From NCBI GenBank assembly GCA_016946835.1, contig JACVTC010000247.1:29041-93040 (forward strand): a DNA stretch of 64,000 bases, given 5' to 3'. Below, one piece after another: positions 39,291 to 49,297 of this stretch (within the stretch, counting starts at the first letter, position 1; the number at the start of each line of letters is the position of its first letter). Origin of the DNA: Neocallimastix lanati (nom. inval.). Its lineage: Eukaryota; Neocallimastigomycota; Neocallimastigomycetes; Neocallimastigales; Neocallimastigaceae. Below the pieces are notes generated by a model. That model saw nothing but the letters and a program-made list of their open reading frames with translations, made no database searches and was not told the DNA's origin. A program made the position numbers and the translations under genes.

Positions 39291-40205
39291 CTATTGAGCC
39301 ATTCTTTGACCAGTAGTAGGTTTATTATCAGCTGTAAAAAGGTGGTATCTAGTTTCACCGTTTATTACAGTTTTAACTATATTAAAATTAACTTCTGATT
39401 TAAAATTATTATCATCACTTTTATCAGGTTTAAAATAATTTGTGCCAATGTCAGTATTATGATATTCAAAATATTTTTTACATTCAGCCGTTTCTTTACA
39501 TATTTTCGCTATTTCAATAAATATATCTCTAGGAATACTATTAATATTACCATTATTATTTCCATTATTATTACCGTTATTATTTCCATTATTATTTGTA
39601 TTGTCAGGAAATCCATCCGAATTTAACATACCTTTAAACCAAGCTTCATTGTGATTTTTATATTTTATAAACTCAATAAAATCATCATTTATTCTATCAT
39701 TATTTGGATAATATATTTCTTTAGATATAGTAGGGTCAAATAAACTTATAGGAACACCATTTCCTCCAGTAGTCAAATATCTAAATAAATCATAACTATT
39801 TATAATATCATTTGCTGGTATAAGATTTCCTTTATCATCTTTAATATTAAAATATTTGTCATATGTTCGCATTGCCAATCTATATAAATTAGCAAATGCA
39901 GCATTAACAGCATTAGCTCTTTGGATTTGCCAATTCTTTACAGTTCTATGCATATAAAATTGAGTTCTTAGTGATGGAACAATATTAACTATGGATTCTT
40001 GTAGTTGTTGTCCTTGTTGATTTTGACCATTTGGTACTCGAATCCAACGATTATTAATAGTTGCAATGTTAATGTTACCATTACCATCGATAAGACCAGC
40101 TGCCAAAATTAAAGCGGAAAGTTCTTCATTACCATAATTATGAAGATTACAATATATTTTATAAATATAATTAAATGTAAAAATAAAATAACAAAATAAT
40201 TTCAT
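39291..40205 (-). CDS. Secreted protein of unknown family, probably truncated
   Basis: The 304-aa frame starts at ATG with a hydrophobic N-terminus ending in a Cys (residues 1-19), a likely signal peptide. Residues about 30-200 are a folded-looking region of no recognised family, with HRTVKNWQIQRANAVNAAFANL as a helical stretch, exceeding the AT bias in Ala and Arg. Residues 203-219 are four NNNG-type repeats. The C-terminal part has Cys residues in CKETAECKKYFEY. The frame ends at a TAG, but coding-like sequence continues beyond it, so this is probably the intact front of a longer decayed gene. It starts 74 bases downstream of the stop of the 489-aa gene, same strand. Confidence 0.55.
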   Translation of the reverse strand: MKLFCYFIFTFNYIYKIYCNLHNYGNEELSALILAAGLIDGNGNINIATINNRWIRVPNGQNQQGQQLQESIVNIVPSLRTQFYMHRTVKNWQIQRANAVNAAFANLYRLAMRTYDKYFNIKDDKGNLIPANDIINSYDLFRYLTTGGNGVPISLFDPTISKEIYYPNNDRINDDFIEFIKYKNHNEAWFKGMLNSDGFPDNTNNNGNNNGNNNGNNNGNINSIPRDIFIEIAKICKETAECKKYFEYHNTDIGTNYFKPDKSDDNNFKSEVNFNIVKTVINGETRYHLFTADNKPTTGQRMAQ

Positions 40206-40278
40206 TTTTGAAATATTTTTACTAATAATTTAATATTTAAATAATCATTTTATTATTTCATATTTTAAAAATATAATT

Positions 40279-41748
40279 TTAAAAAAATTCATTATAATGA
40301 CTTTCAGGATTTATAAAATAGCTGTTAAATACTTTATGAGGTGTTCTTGTTAATATATTATATATATTATATATACTATTAGGATATTTTTCTCCATTAA
40401 AAATTATTTTATTATTTCTTAATTTGATATAAAATCTTTTACAATCATAATACATTAATACATAAATTATAAATTTATTAGCGCGATTATATATTAACGA
40501 TGCTATATAACATAATTTTATTATAAGCAATTCATTATAATTACTAATATCTATTTTTAAACTTAACACATAATTTGGATCTTTTAATATTTTATCAATT
40601 TCTTTATATTTTCTTAAATAATTTTTAATAAATACAAATTTATAAATATTTGTATAATTTTCATAATATTTATCTTTATAACTTAAAATACCAGAATATT
40701 GTGGATCAATTATTTTAATTAGATTTTCTTTTGTATTATAATGGATTATTCTTTCATTATTGTCAATATCTTCATCTTCAGAATCAATGACTTTATCATT
40801 ATTTTCATTATTACTAATAATTTCACAATCCACTATTTCATTAAAATTAACGTTATATTTCACTAACATATCTTTTTTGTATACTTCTGAAAGTGCCCTT
40901 GATTTTATACCCCTATCTGAAAAGTTACTATTAATAAAATCCGATGTGTAATTATCACGACATTTTAAATATAAATTATTTTTATTAAATAAATTATTAG
41001 AATAAAAATTCATGTATTTTAAGGAATGCCTAAATGAAAGTTTAAATTCATAATGACAGGGATCAATTGTTAAATTATATTTTTTAACTTTATCTAAACA
41101 ATAATTTAATATATTTATATCATTTTCATAATATGATATTAAATTAGAAACTATATGTTTAGCATAACGATGTTTATTCGAATCTATAAAATTATCTAAT
41201 AAATGTTTATGTACGTTTGAATAAAAATATTTAAATACTTCAAAATATAGTTTTGGTATTTCATATTTTGAATAATTATATTTATAAAATAAAATAAAAA
41301 CGTCAGTATATATATATGCATAATTATACAAATAAAATAAAAAAAAATTCGGATAATCTTTAGCTATAATTAATTCAATTAAAAATTTATCATTTTTTTC
41401 CTTTAAAAGTTCGTCGATTAAATATTTATTTATAACTATTATATTATAAAATTCATGAATAACATCATTATCCCAATTTCGAGTAATTTCATTATTTTTT
41501 TTAATTTTAATCTCTTTATAAAAATATTTTAAACGATTATACTGTTTTTTATTATTTATCTCATAAAACTGTTTACACATAATACTTATATCAACAACGT
41601 ATTCATGATTTTTTATTTTTTCATATTTAAGTAACGGTTCATCCAAAAATATGCCTTGTTTAGCGATATATAATAATTTTTCGGGATCACATTCACTATT
41701 TAATTCATTATAAAAGTCTTTAGTATTTTCTTCATAAGTTTTTGACAT
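40279..41748 (-). CDS. Hypothetical 489-aa protein
   Basis: An intact 489-aa frame with a clear ATG. I recognise no domain. It is mostly helical, rich in Tyr, Asn, Ile and Lys, without signal peptide or clear membrane segment. The N-terminal repeated pattern (DFYNELNSE, LLYIAKQGIFLDEPLL, HEYVVDISIM) vaguely resembles the divergent ankyrin-like proteins nearby. An acidic patch DSEDEDIDNNE lies about residue 325. It could be a further lineage-specific fungal protein or, less likely, part of the virus-derived block that starts 4.7 kb downstream. The length without stops in AT-rich DNA supports a real gene. Confidence 0.65.
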   Translation of the reverse strand: MSKTYEENTKDFYNELNSECDPEKLLYIAKQGIFLDEPLLKYEKIKNHEYVVDISIMCKQFYEINNKKQYNRLKYFYKEIKIKKNNEITRNWDNDVIHEFYNIIVINKYLIDELLKEKNDKFLIELIIAKDYPNFFLFYLYNYAYIYTDVFILFYKYNYSKYEIPKLYFEVFKYFYSNVHKHLLDNFIDSNKHRYAKHIVSNLISYYENDINILNYCLDKVKKYNLTIDPCHYEFKLSFRHSLKYMNFYSNNLFNKNNLYLKCRDNYTSDFINSNFSDRGIKSRALSEVYKKDMLVKYNVNFNEIVDCEIISNNENNDKVIDSEDEDIDNNERIIHYNTKENLIKIIDPQYSGILSYKDKYYENYTNIYKFVFIKNYLRKYKEIDKILKDPNYVLSLKIDISNYNELLIIKLCYIASLIYNRANKFIIYVLMYYDCKRFYIKLRNNKIIFNGEKYPNSIYNIYNILTRTPHKVFNSYFINPESHYNEFF

Positions 41749-42617
41749 TTTTATAAACTTTTCAAAAATAATTGTATTTTAACATTTATTTATATTTATA
41801 AAATCATTTTATAAATAAATATATAAAATTTTAATATAATTTAACGCTCTAATAAAGAGTTTAATTTAAAAAAATTTTTTATTATAAATTTATTAATCAT
41901 ATTTAAAAAAAAAATATATCTTTTCAATAAAAAAAAAATTATTTCAAAATAATATGTAACGTATAAATTATGTTATATTTTTTGCTATAGCCGCAATTAC
42001 TGTGAAATATGACTTTTATTTTTATTTTTATTTTTTTTTAAAAAAAAAATAAAATTTTAAATAAGTATGGGATTTTTTCAACTTCAAAATTATACATCTT
42101 TTTAATTTATTTTTATATTTTATATATTAAAAATATTTTAATAAAAAATAATAAAAATAAAATTAATAATAAAAAGTATTATTTTATTATTAATATTTCA
42201 TTTAAAATTTTTTAATCTTTTTTTATTTATTTAATATCTTAATTCTTGGTATGATATTAAAATAGTTTATTTATAATTTTAAAATTACATAAATTATTAT
42301 ATTTATTTATATATTTATATATGGATATATTTTTAATTAAAATTTTAATGATCTCCAAAATAAATTATAAAATAAATTATATATATGTAATTTTTTACAT
42401 ATTTTTGACATTATAACATAAATCTTTATATTAAAATAATTTATATATTGGATATGTATTTTATTACATATAATATAATTCTTTATTTCATAGTTTATTT
42501 TATAAAATGATATTTTGACTTTTTAGTAACAAAAAAAATATTAAATATTTTGTTAATTAATAATACTTAATAAAATATATTTTATTTTAATTATATAAAT
42601 TAATTAAAGAAATAAAA
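41749..42617. other. AT-rich spacer between divergent genes
   Basis: The 489-aa gene points left and the Cys-rich secreted gene points right, so this 870-base gap probably holds both promoters. No motif recognised. Confidence 0.45.
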
Positions 42618-43319
42618 ATGAAACTTATTATTTTATTGTTAGTATTAATTGTTTCTACTTTATCTTATGCTAATTCTATTAATTTTTTGAAATTAATAAA
42701 AAGGTCAGTTACTTTTGATGAAGAAGCTTTCATAAGTAATTTAAGTGAAGAATGTATTAATGAATTAGATAATTCAGAATATAATATTGAATGTATGCCA
42801 GAATTTACAATTAGCAATTATAAGCAGGTATGTCAACAAATTAAATCTGAAAAATGCCAAAAGTTCTACAATGATCCGGATAAATCAAAGTATTATCCTA
42901 TCTGTAGTAAGATTCCTCAATACAATGAAATTTTTAATCCGCTTGTATTTAAATCTGCTCTTCAGGGATTGCAATTAAAATGCCAATTTGATGAAAACGG
43001 GGAATTATGTCCATTTTCTCTTTATTCAATTACAAAAACTGGTGCTGATGAAGTTTTAGATGACACATGCAAATCAAATAAATGTACTGAAGAATTACTT
43101 GAAGTTTATAAAGACACTAATATAGACCAACTTGCAGCTTTAGAAAGCTCTTCTTTTTCTACTGGAAATTTCAGTTATGAAGAGTTATCAGTTAATAAAT
43201 ATATTATTACGGCATTAAAATCTGAAAAATGTCAATCTCAACATGCTACAAGTAATGCTAGTCATACTAAAATCAATACATCTTTATTAATTTCTTTACT
43301 TTTATTATTACTATTATAA
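42618..43319 (+). CDS. Secreted Cys-rich protein, probably GPI-anchored
   Basis: A 233-aa protein. Residues 1-18 (MKLIILLLVLIVSTLSYA) form a clear signal peptide. A dibasic LIKRS at about 26-30 suggests Kex2-type cleavage of a short pro-region. The body has ten Cys spaced in pairs, consistent with five disulfides. It ends with a Ser/Asn/Thr stretch (SNASHTKINTS) and a terminal LLISLLLLLLL, the layout of a GPI-anchor signal. The protein is therefore expected at the cell surface. No family recognised; anaerobic fungi carry many such small secreted proteins. The LIKRS pro-site is shared with the gene at 44863. Confidence 0.75.
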   Translation: MKLIILLLVLIVSTLSYANSINFLKLIKRSVTFDEEAFISNLSEECINELDNSEYNIECMPEFTISNYKQVCQQIKSEKCQKFYNDPDKSKYYPICSKIPQYNEIFNPLVFKSALQGLQLKCQFDENGELCPFSLYSITKTGADEVLDDTCKSNKCTEELLEVYKDTNIDQLAALESSSFSTGNFSYEELSVNKYIITALKSEKCQSQHATSNASHTKINTSLLISLLLLLLL

Positions 43320-44862
43320 TAATAGAAATTGACTGTTCTATTAAATAACTAGACAAATAGCATATCATGAAATCATTTATAGTGCTTTATTAAATATTAT
43401 AATTAAATATTTAATAACAAAAATAAATAAAAATTTAAATAAATAAATGACGTTGTTAACAAGTTAAAATTAATATATATTTATATAAATATATATATAA
43501 AATTAATAAATCTAAATTTTGAACGTACTATCTCTTAATTAAAAAAAAAATTCAAATTATTAATAATTATATTAAAGTAAATATTTACTAAAATGACTCA
43601 ATTTATTTGTAAAAGTAAATATATTTATTTAATATAAATTATATTTAAATTTGCATTGCGAAGTTTGATTTCAAATATTTATCAATGAATACTTTAGTAT
43701 CTAAAATACCATTTTTGAGAATTACAAATATATGGTATAGTTTTGATAAGTAGTAAATAAGCTTTACCAACTATTTGATACTATTTTAATTATTAAAAAA
43801 TATAAATAAATTTACAACAATTAGAAATTTAGACATTTATTGTACATGTCTATCTCTTATTAAATAATATTAAATATAATTTTTATAAACTCAAAGAAAA
43901 TCCATCGTTTATTAAAAAATATAATACTCAAACAAGAAATTAAATAAAAAAATTTAATATAATAACAAATATAGAACTTATAAATAAATAAATATAAATT
44001 TAATCAAAAAAAAAAAAAAATATTAATAGTTATTTTAATAGTAAAATTAAATTGCATATAAAATATAATAAATATTAATACATTGTTATTTGTTATATTT
44101 TTTTAAATTTAAATAATTGAATTTTTTTAAAATTAAAAATATTATAATATTATATATTAAGGATAATCCTAATTAATTAATATCATGTACATACTAAGTA
44201 TATAATAAAGTTATTATAAATAATATTTGTTTATTAGCATTATTTTAGTATTGAGGAATTTATAATTTTAAATCGTCTTTTGTCTTTCACTCGAACTATA
44301 TAATCCTAATAAACAAGCATAGCCATGAACAATATTAAATATTGAATTGATTATGTAATTACGACAGTCACCTATATATTGTTCTAAAGTGAATAATACT
44401 TATTTAATGTAATTACTATTAAATATTTAAGTAATGCTTTTTTGGTGCTGCGCCGCTATTTTGTATTTAATTAATATCTTTATTTAGTTTGCTTAAATAT
44501 TATAGAATAAAATATTATAAATCTTATATTTAGTATAAAAAATTATAAAGTCATAACAATGCCCATTGTAATAAATTTGTATTGGATATATATATTTATA
44601 TGATAACATCGTTTATTAATTATTTATGAATAAATCTTTTATAAAATTTTATTTTTTCTGATTTTAAAAATATATCATTTAAAGATTAATTTATATTCAC
44701 ATATAATAAATAATAATAAATTGGTTTGAGTATATAACTTCTTTTTATAAAATTTAAATGACTCTGATGTATTACATACTTTAAAGATTAATTTAAAATG
44801 AAAATTATTAAATTTATTAATCAAAAAAGTAATAAAAAATTTAAATAAAATTTTTAGTAAAA
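43320..44862. other. AT-rich intergenic stretch
   Basis: About 1.5 kb with no recognised gene. A less AT-simple patch at 44270-44470 (including TTTTGGTGCTGCGCCGC) is unexplained. The minus-strand frame 44675-44890 overlaps the next gene's start and is unconvincing. Confidence 0.45.
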
Positions 44863-45438
44863 ATGAATTTTCCAAAGTTTTTATTTTCATTTCTATTATC
44901 TATTAATGCAATTTATTGTATCAATTTACCATCTAATGCTGAAGGTAATTTTAGTAAAAAAGACCAAACTAAGTTAATTAAAAGATCACATTGGGATAAT
45001 GACTTTAATTCGAAAATTTTTGATGACATGAGAAAGGAATTAGAAAATAATCCAATCTATGATGATATGAGAAAGGAATTAGAAAACAATTCAATCTATG
45101 ATGACATGAGGAAGGAAATGGAAAATAACCCTATCTACGATGAAATGAGAAAAGAAATGGAAACTAATCCAATCTATGATGATATGAGAAAGGAAATGGA
45201 AACTAATCCTATCTACGACGACATGAGAGGGGAATTGGAAGAAAAACAGAAAAAAACTAAAACTACTGCAAAAAAGCAAGCTCTTCCAACTATATTTTCT
45301 AGTGATAAGTGTGGCTCTAAGAAGGATGGAATATACATGTGTAAACGTAATTATTGTTGTAGTAAATATGGATATTGTGGTAAATCAAGTGACTACTGTG
45401 ATTCTGGATGCCAATCAAGATACGGTAAATGTTGGTAA
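44863..45438 (+). CDS. Secreted chitin-binding protein with 13-residue repeats and a hevein (CBM18) domain
   Basis: A 191-aa protein. Residues 1-20 are a signal peptide; an LIKRS dibasic site follows at about 38-42. Residues about 52-129 are six tandem 13-residue repeats of the type IYDDMRKELENNP, 39 bases each, strongly charged and helical. A short linker KTKTTAKKQ follows. The C-terminal domain (about 147-191) is a complete hevein-type chitin-binding domain: eight Cys from C150 to C190, with the binding signature SKYGYCG and the paired RNYCC. It should bind chitin or peptidoglycan-like glycans outside the cell, perhaps the fungus's own wall. No catalytic domain is present. The repeats are nearly identical at DNA level, so copy number is probably variable. 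Confidence 0.9.
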   Translation: MNFPKFLFSFLLSINAIYCINLPSNAEGNFSKKDQTKLIKRSHWDNDFNSKIFDDMRKELENNPIYDDMRKELENNSIYDDMRKEMENNPIYDEMRKEMETNPIYDDMRKEMETNPIYDDMRGELEEKQKKTKTTAKKQALPTIFSSDKCGSKKDGIYMCKRNYCCSKYGYCGKSSDYCDSGCQSRYGKCW

Positions 45439-45949
45439 TTATAAGTTAAAAATTACTATTAAGTTTATTATAAATTAAAATCTTTTAAGTCAATAAATTT
45501 ATCTATTAACTTGCATATAATTATAATTTTTAAAAATTTATATATAAGTATAAATAAATATTATTATAAATATAATAAATAATAGAATACTTATTCATTA
45601 ATAAAATTATAAACTACTATTAAATTAATAAATATATTAATTTAAAAATAAAAATTAAATTAAACAAATTATACATTCTACACTATTTATATTAATTTTA
45701 TTAATTTTTATTTATAATGAAAATTTGGGAAGTTACTAAAAATTTAATTTTTTAAAGTTTAATATAACTATTATTTAATATTTAATAAGGATAATAAATA
45801 ATAAATATTAAAAAAAAAAAAAATTCATTATATCAAATTAATTATTTTCATTATTACTTTTTTTTTTTTTATTTTGTTCAACTCTATCCCATGTTTACTT
45901 TTAAAATATTTGATTTACAGTATATATATATATTTTATTTTTAATTCCC
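45439..45949. other. AT-rich spacer
   Basis: No gene recognised. The left edge of the virus-derived block must lie between here and 46476. Confidence 0.45.
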
Positions 45950-46060
45950 GTTTGTAGTATTCTTTAGTCCTCTCAAGGCACTGGAATATTAAGGTAGTCA
46001 TAATATCTCTGTATTTTTTCGTATATGTGGAAATTGCCTCCGCTAGACCGCTTTACTTAG
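45950..46060. repeat. Short dispersed repeat related to 26390-26480
   Basis: An alignment by eye of AGGTAGTCATAATATCTC...CTAGACCGCTTTACTTA with AGGTTGTCACAACACTTC...CTAGACGGTCTTATTGA at 26410-26480 shows the same order of shared bases at about 70 positions. On the minus strand TAGCGGAGGCA fits the Pol III A-box at 10 of 11 positions, but no B-box follows. It may be a solo-LTR or SINE relic beside the virus-derived block. Confidence 0.45.
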
Positions 46061-46475
46061 AAAAATAAATATAATGAAATACGCTTTTCTATATAAAATT
46101 TTATATATCGAAAAATAAAAATCAAACTAATATATTTTTATGATTGATTTTTAAAATATGATTTATTATTATTGTATTATTTACGTATATTTATATTTTA
46201 AAATATATATTAATATATATAAAATTTTATGAAACTAATTTTTTTTTTTTAAAAGTAGTAATTATTATAATGACAATAGTATAAATTATAATATATTATT
46301 AAATGTTTAAATTTTTTACATTTCTTTTAATTTTGATAACTTTTTAAATTTTTAAATTTTTTAAAAAAAAAAAGAAAATAACAGGAAAATATTTTACTAA
46401 TATATATATATTTAAAAAAAATTTTTTAAAAAAAATAAAAATATATTAAAATTAATTAAGATTAAATATTTAAAA
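46061..46475. other. AT-rich spacer at the virus-block edge
   Basis: Simple AT sequence, no gene. The integration boundary may be here, but I see no clear terminal repeat. Confidence 0.35.
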
Positions 46476-47390
46476 TTAAATGGTATTTGAAAATTCAATA
46501 ACTTTGATATTTGAAGTATATGAAATTTGTGACTTATCAAGAAATGGAAAAAGTTCAATACTATATTCATTTAAAGGTTTAAATCCATAATTTATAAATA
46601 TTTCTTTAACTCGTGTACTATTAATAGCACATTCATAATGATTAATGACATAAGAATCTGTAATATTGATATACATAATATTATCACATTCTGAATGAGC
46701 ATATCTAAGTGAACTTAATAAGTAAATATGTGAAGTCTTATCTATGATGTCATTAAATTGACTATTTTCCGGTTGGATACATTGTTTATAAGTAATGAAG
46801 GATGAATAAATATTATCGGTAAATAAATTGTAATCAAAAAATACTAAACAAAAAATTCCATTTATGTTTTTAGATATATTAGTGAGCATCCTAGAAATAT
46901 TAATGTAGGTGAAATCATTTAGAGCGAAAAAGCAAGTAGCAACATCATAAATATCTTTTAATTCTACATTCTGGATGGTATTTTGAAGTATTGAGATACG
47001 ATTACGAATTTCAGATTTAGAAATACGTTCCTTCAAAACTTTTATTTTTTCATGGTCAGGTTCAACACAAACAATTTTGCGGAAATTTTTCCACTTGTGA
47101 AGATCACCACCATTTCCTGTTCCTATATCTAATAGATTACCTTTGTATTTATGAAGAATATTTTGCTTAATGATATTGTGATATTTACGCATTAAAACAG
47201 TTGAAGAAGGTGTAAATATTTCAAGATTTACTTTTTGGTAGGAAGCAATTAGTATACTATTAAAGGTGTTTATACTATTAGAAGTATATTTGTCTTTCCG
47301 CTCTTTAACGAATGAATTGTTGTCTAAATTAATTTCCACAATGAATGGGACTTTTTTTTCTCTGACTAAATGATAAGAACAATACGTGTT
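46476..47390 (-). CDS. mRNA cap guanine-N7 methyltransferase domain (out-of-frame C-terminal part of the capping enzyme)
   Basis: The frame carries a cap (guanine-N7) methyltransferase: MRKYHNIIKQNIL then the SAM-binding motif LLDIGTGNGGDLHKW, then VCVEPD with the acidic residue for ribose, and a CFFALNDF segment. It would methylate the guanine cap of viral mRNAs. It has no good start: a GTG lies at 47339 and the first ATG is at 47192, just before the SAM motif, while the frame is open upstream to 47390. It therefore overlaps the end of the triphosphatase/guanylyltransferase ORF (47366-47391). In giant viruses all three activities usually sit in one protein, so a one-base frameshift within these 25 bases most likely separates them. 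It is also possible that the domain is made separately. Confidence 0.85.
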   Translation of the reverse strand, partial: NTYCSYHLVREKKVPFIVEINLDNNSFVKERKDKYTSNSINTFNSILIASYQKVNLEIFTPSSTVLMRKYHNIIKQNILHKYKGNLLDIGTGNGGDLHKWKNFRKIVCVEPDHEKIKVLKERISKSEIRNRISILQNTIQNVELKDIYDVATCFFALNDFTYINISRMLTNISKNINGIFCLVFFDYNLFTDNIYSSFITYKQCIQPENSQFNDIIDKTSHIYLLSSLRYAHSECDNIMYINITDSYVINHYECAINSTRVKEIFINYGFKPLNEYSIELFPFLDKSQISYTSNIKVIEFSNTI

Positions 47391-49297
47391 TTAGTTGGTA
47401 CATCATTAATCATTTCAACTTGTTTACGATAATAATAACAATAAAATTTATTATCTATTATTTCTGTATTACTTTTGTTATTATTATTTTTATTATTATT
47501 TCTATTATTATCTTTATTATTTGGAACTTCTTTCATATTTTTTGTTGAATAAAATTTTTTATGTTGATGATAGCGTAGGCACACTTCTTTATATTCTGAA
47601 AATGGTAAATTTACTGTTGATTTTTTAATTAAATGATCTCGAGCATAAAAGTATCTTCCATTAAATCGTAGATCTACTGTATTTCTAGTTTTAATTTTAT
47701 AAACTTTTATATTGTCGTAATAGGATGATTGTCCATTTGTAATAATGATACCGTCATTTGGTATAGATGGATTGTCAAATTTATTAAACGAAATTATGAA
47801 ATTTTGTAATTCCGAAAAAGAGGAACATTTAGTAATATTTTTTTTTATTATTTTGTTATTGAATTCTTCAAAGTTAATAGCGTTCATAATATTTATTCTA
47901 TCGGAATAAGATTTATGTCTCAAATCTTCATCATTATAATAAATTAAGTCAAACGGAATGAATTTACCATCGAGGTATTCACAATCTAATACCATATGAA
48001 AATCGGCCTTTGTTTGACAAATATATTCTACACGAAAGTTTTCTGAAATACTAAACATCAAATTATTTATTATGATTATCAATCGACGAAATCCATCCGT
48101 TTTAGCCGCTACATAAAATGTATCGTTTATTAAATTTTTTGCTTCTTTATATAAAATATCTAACGATGGAGTAATTGGTTTCTGAAATTCATAATTTGGC
48201 ATCAAAAAAAATAAATAATCAAGAATGAAATTTGAACAATCTAACGATACCATAATCGAATGAATCATATTCATAATATTATCTTTTTCAAGATAAGTAT
48301 TATTCATAAATTCAATTTCTAATTGATTCTTATCATCAAAAACTGTCATATCAATACGAGCTCCGTTTTTCATCATAAAAGATCGTCTTTTCTTAGTAAT
48401 AGGTGTAATATATTTTAAAATAGATAATGAAAATTTTGCATCTATATCGTTCATTTCTTTATATATTGCATATTCTGTGATCTCTTTTCCTGATTTATTC
48501 TTTTCAATGTACTTGCTTTCTGTTTTTAAATTACTGTCATTATTGATAATACTGTCATTATTTAATACACTGTCTTTATTGATAATACTGTCATTATTGA
48601 ATACACTGTCTTTATTGAATATACTGTCATTATTGTTGTTATCATTTTTATTGGTAATATTTTCATATTTATAATTACTTTGATTTAATATTTCTATTTT
48701 AATATTTTTACTATTTCCACTTTTAATTATGCTTTTACTTTCAATTTTACTTTTGTCTTCAATTTTTAAATACCTTTTAATTTGTGATGAATCTAACAAT
48801 ACTTCGATACTAAGATTAATTTTAAATATAAAATAATAAAATGTCATCATGGTAATTTTTTTAGTATATTCCATATGATTAGTTAGGGTTTTTGTAATTT
48901 CTTGGTCTTTATTGATTTCTAAATAATTTAAAAATTTAGAAATATCCATAAACTGGAACTCATTTTGTGGTGTTGGAGTTATTGTCGTTTCGTTTTCGTT
49001 CTCATTTTCAGTAAAGGGATAAGTTGAATTACATATTATTCTATATCGTGTTTTTGCATTTTCATTGTAAGAAAATTCAGAATATTGACAAGAATTATCA
49101 TTAAGAAAATCTTTTAAATCTATATTCACATATTTTCTACGAAGTCTAAATTCTAATTCAAAACTACAAATTTTATCGTTGAAAAAAGAATTACTTTTAA
49201 TAATGTTTATTTGTTCATATATATATTCTAAAATATCAAATAAACTATTTTGTTTTTCTAATGACGAATAATTATTAGATGGTATAAATGAATTCAT
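47366..49297 (-). CDS. mRNA capping enzyme: RNA 5'-triphosphatase and guanylyltransferase domains
   Basis: A 643-aa protein. The N-terminal domain is a tunnel-type metal-dependent RNA triphosphatase: E47 and E49 in SFELEFRLRR and a second glutamate strand QLEIEF at about residues 327-332 are its metal-binding pairs. The guanylyltransferase follows, with the nucleophile lysine at K399 in AAKTDGFRR (motif KxDG) and further motifs DGIIITNG and YKIKTRNTVDLRF. Together they remove the gamma-phosphate from nascent RNA and add GMP. An Asn/Asp repeat insertion of the type NDSIINKDSV lies at about 215-262 and an Asn-rich stretch near 590-610. The methyltransferase lies directly downstream in another frame. 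This is the standard capping enzyme of cytoplasmic DNA viruses, unlike fungal enzymes, where the activities are separate proteins. Confidence 0.92.
   Translation of the reverse strand: MNSFIPSNNYSSLEKQNSLFDILEYIYEQINIIKSNSFFNDKICSFELEFRLRRKYVNIDLKDFLNDNSCQYSEFSYNENAKTRYRIICNSTYPFTENENENETTITPTPQNEFQFMDISKFLNYLEINKDQEITKTLTNHMEYTKKITMMTFYYFIFKINLSIEVLLDSSQIKRYLKIEDKSKIESKSIIKSGNSKNIKIEILNQSNYKYENITNKNDNNNNDSIFNKDSVFNNDSIINKDSVLNNDSIINNDSNLKTESKYIEKNKSGKEITEYAIYKEMNDIDAKFSLSILKYITPITKKRRSFMMKNGARIDMTVFDDKNQLEIEFMNNTYLEKDNIMNMIHSIMVSLDCSNFILDYLFFLMPNYEFQKPITPSLDILYKEAKNLINDTFYVAAKTDGFRRLIIIINNLMFSISENFRVEYICQTKADFHMVLDCEYLDGKFIPFDLIYYNDEDLRHKSYSDRINIMNAINFEEFNNKIIKKNITKCSSFSELQNFIISFNKFDNPSIPNDGIIITNGQSSYYDNIKVYKIKTRNTVDLRFNGRYFYARDHLIKKSTVNLPFSEYKEVCLRYHQHKKFYSTKNMKEVPNNKDNNRNNNKNNNNKSNTEIIDNKFYCYYYRKQVEMINDVPTKTRIVLII

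Noticed and set aside
44675-44890. Minus-strand 71-aa ORF before the chitin-binding gene
   Set aside because: It overlaps the start of the well-supported secreted gene and has no recognisable features.
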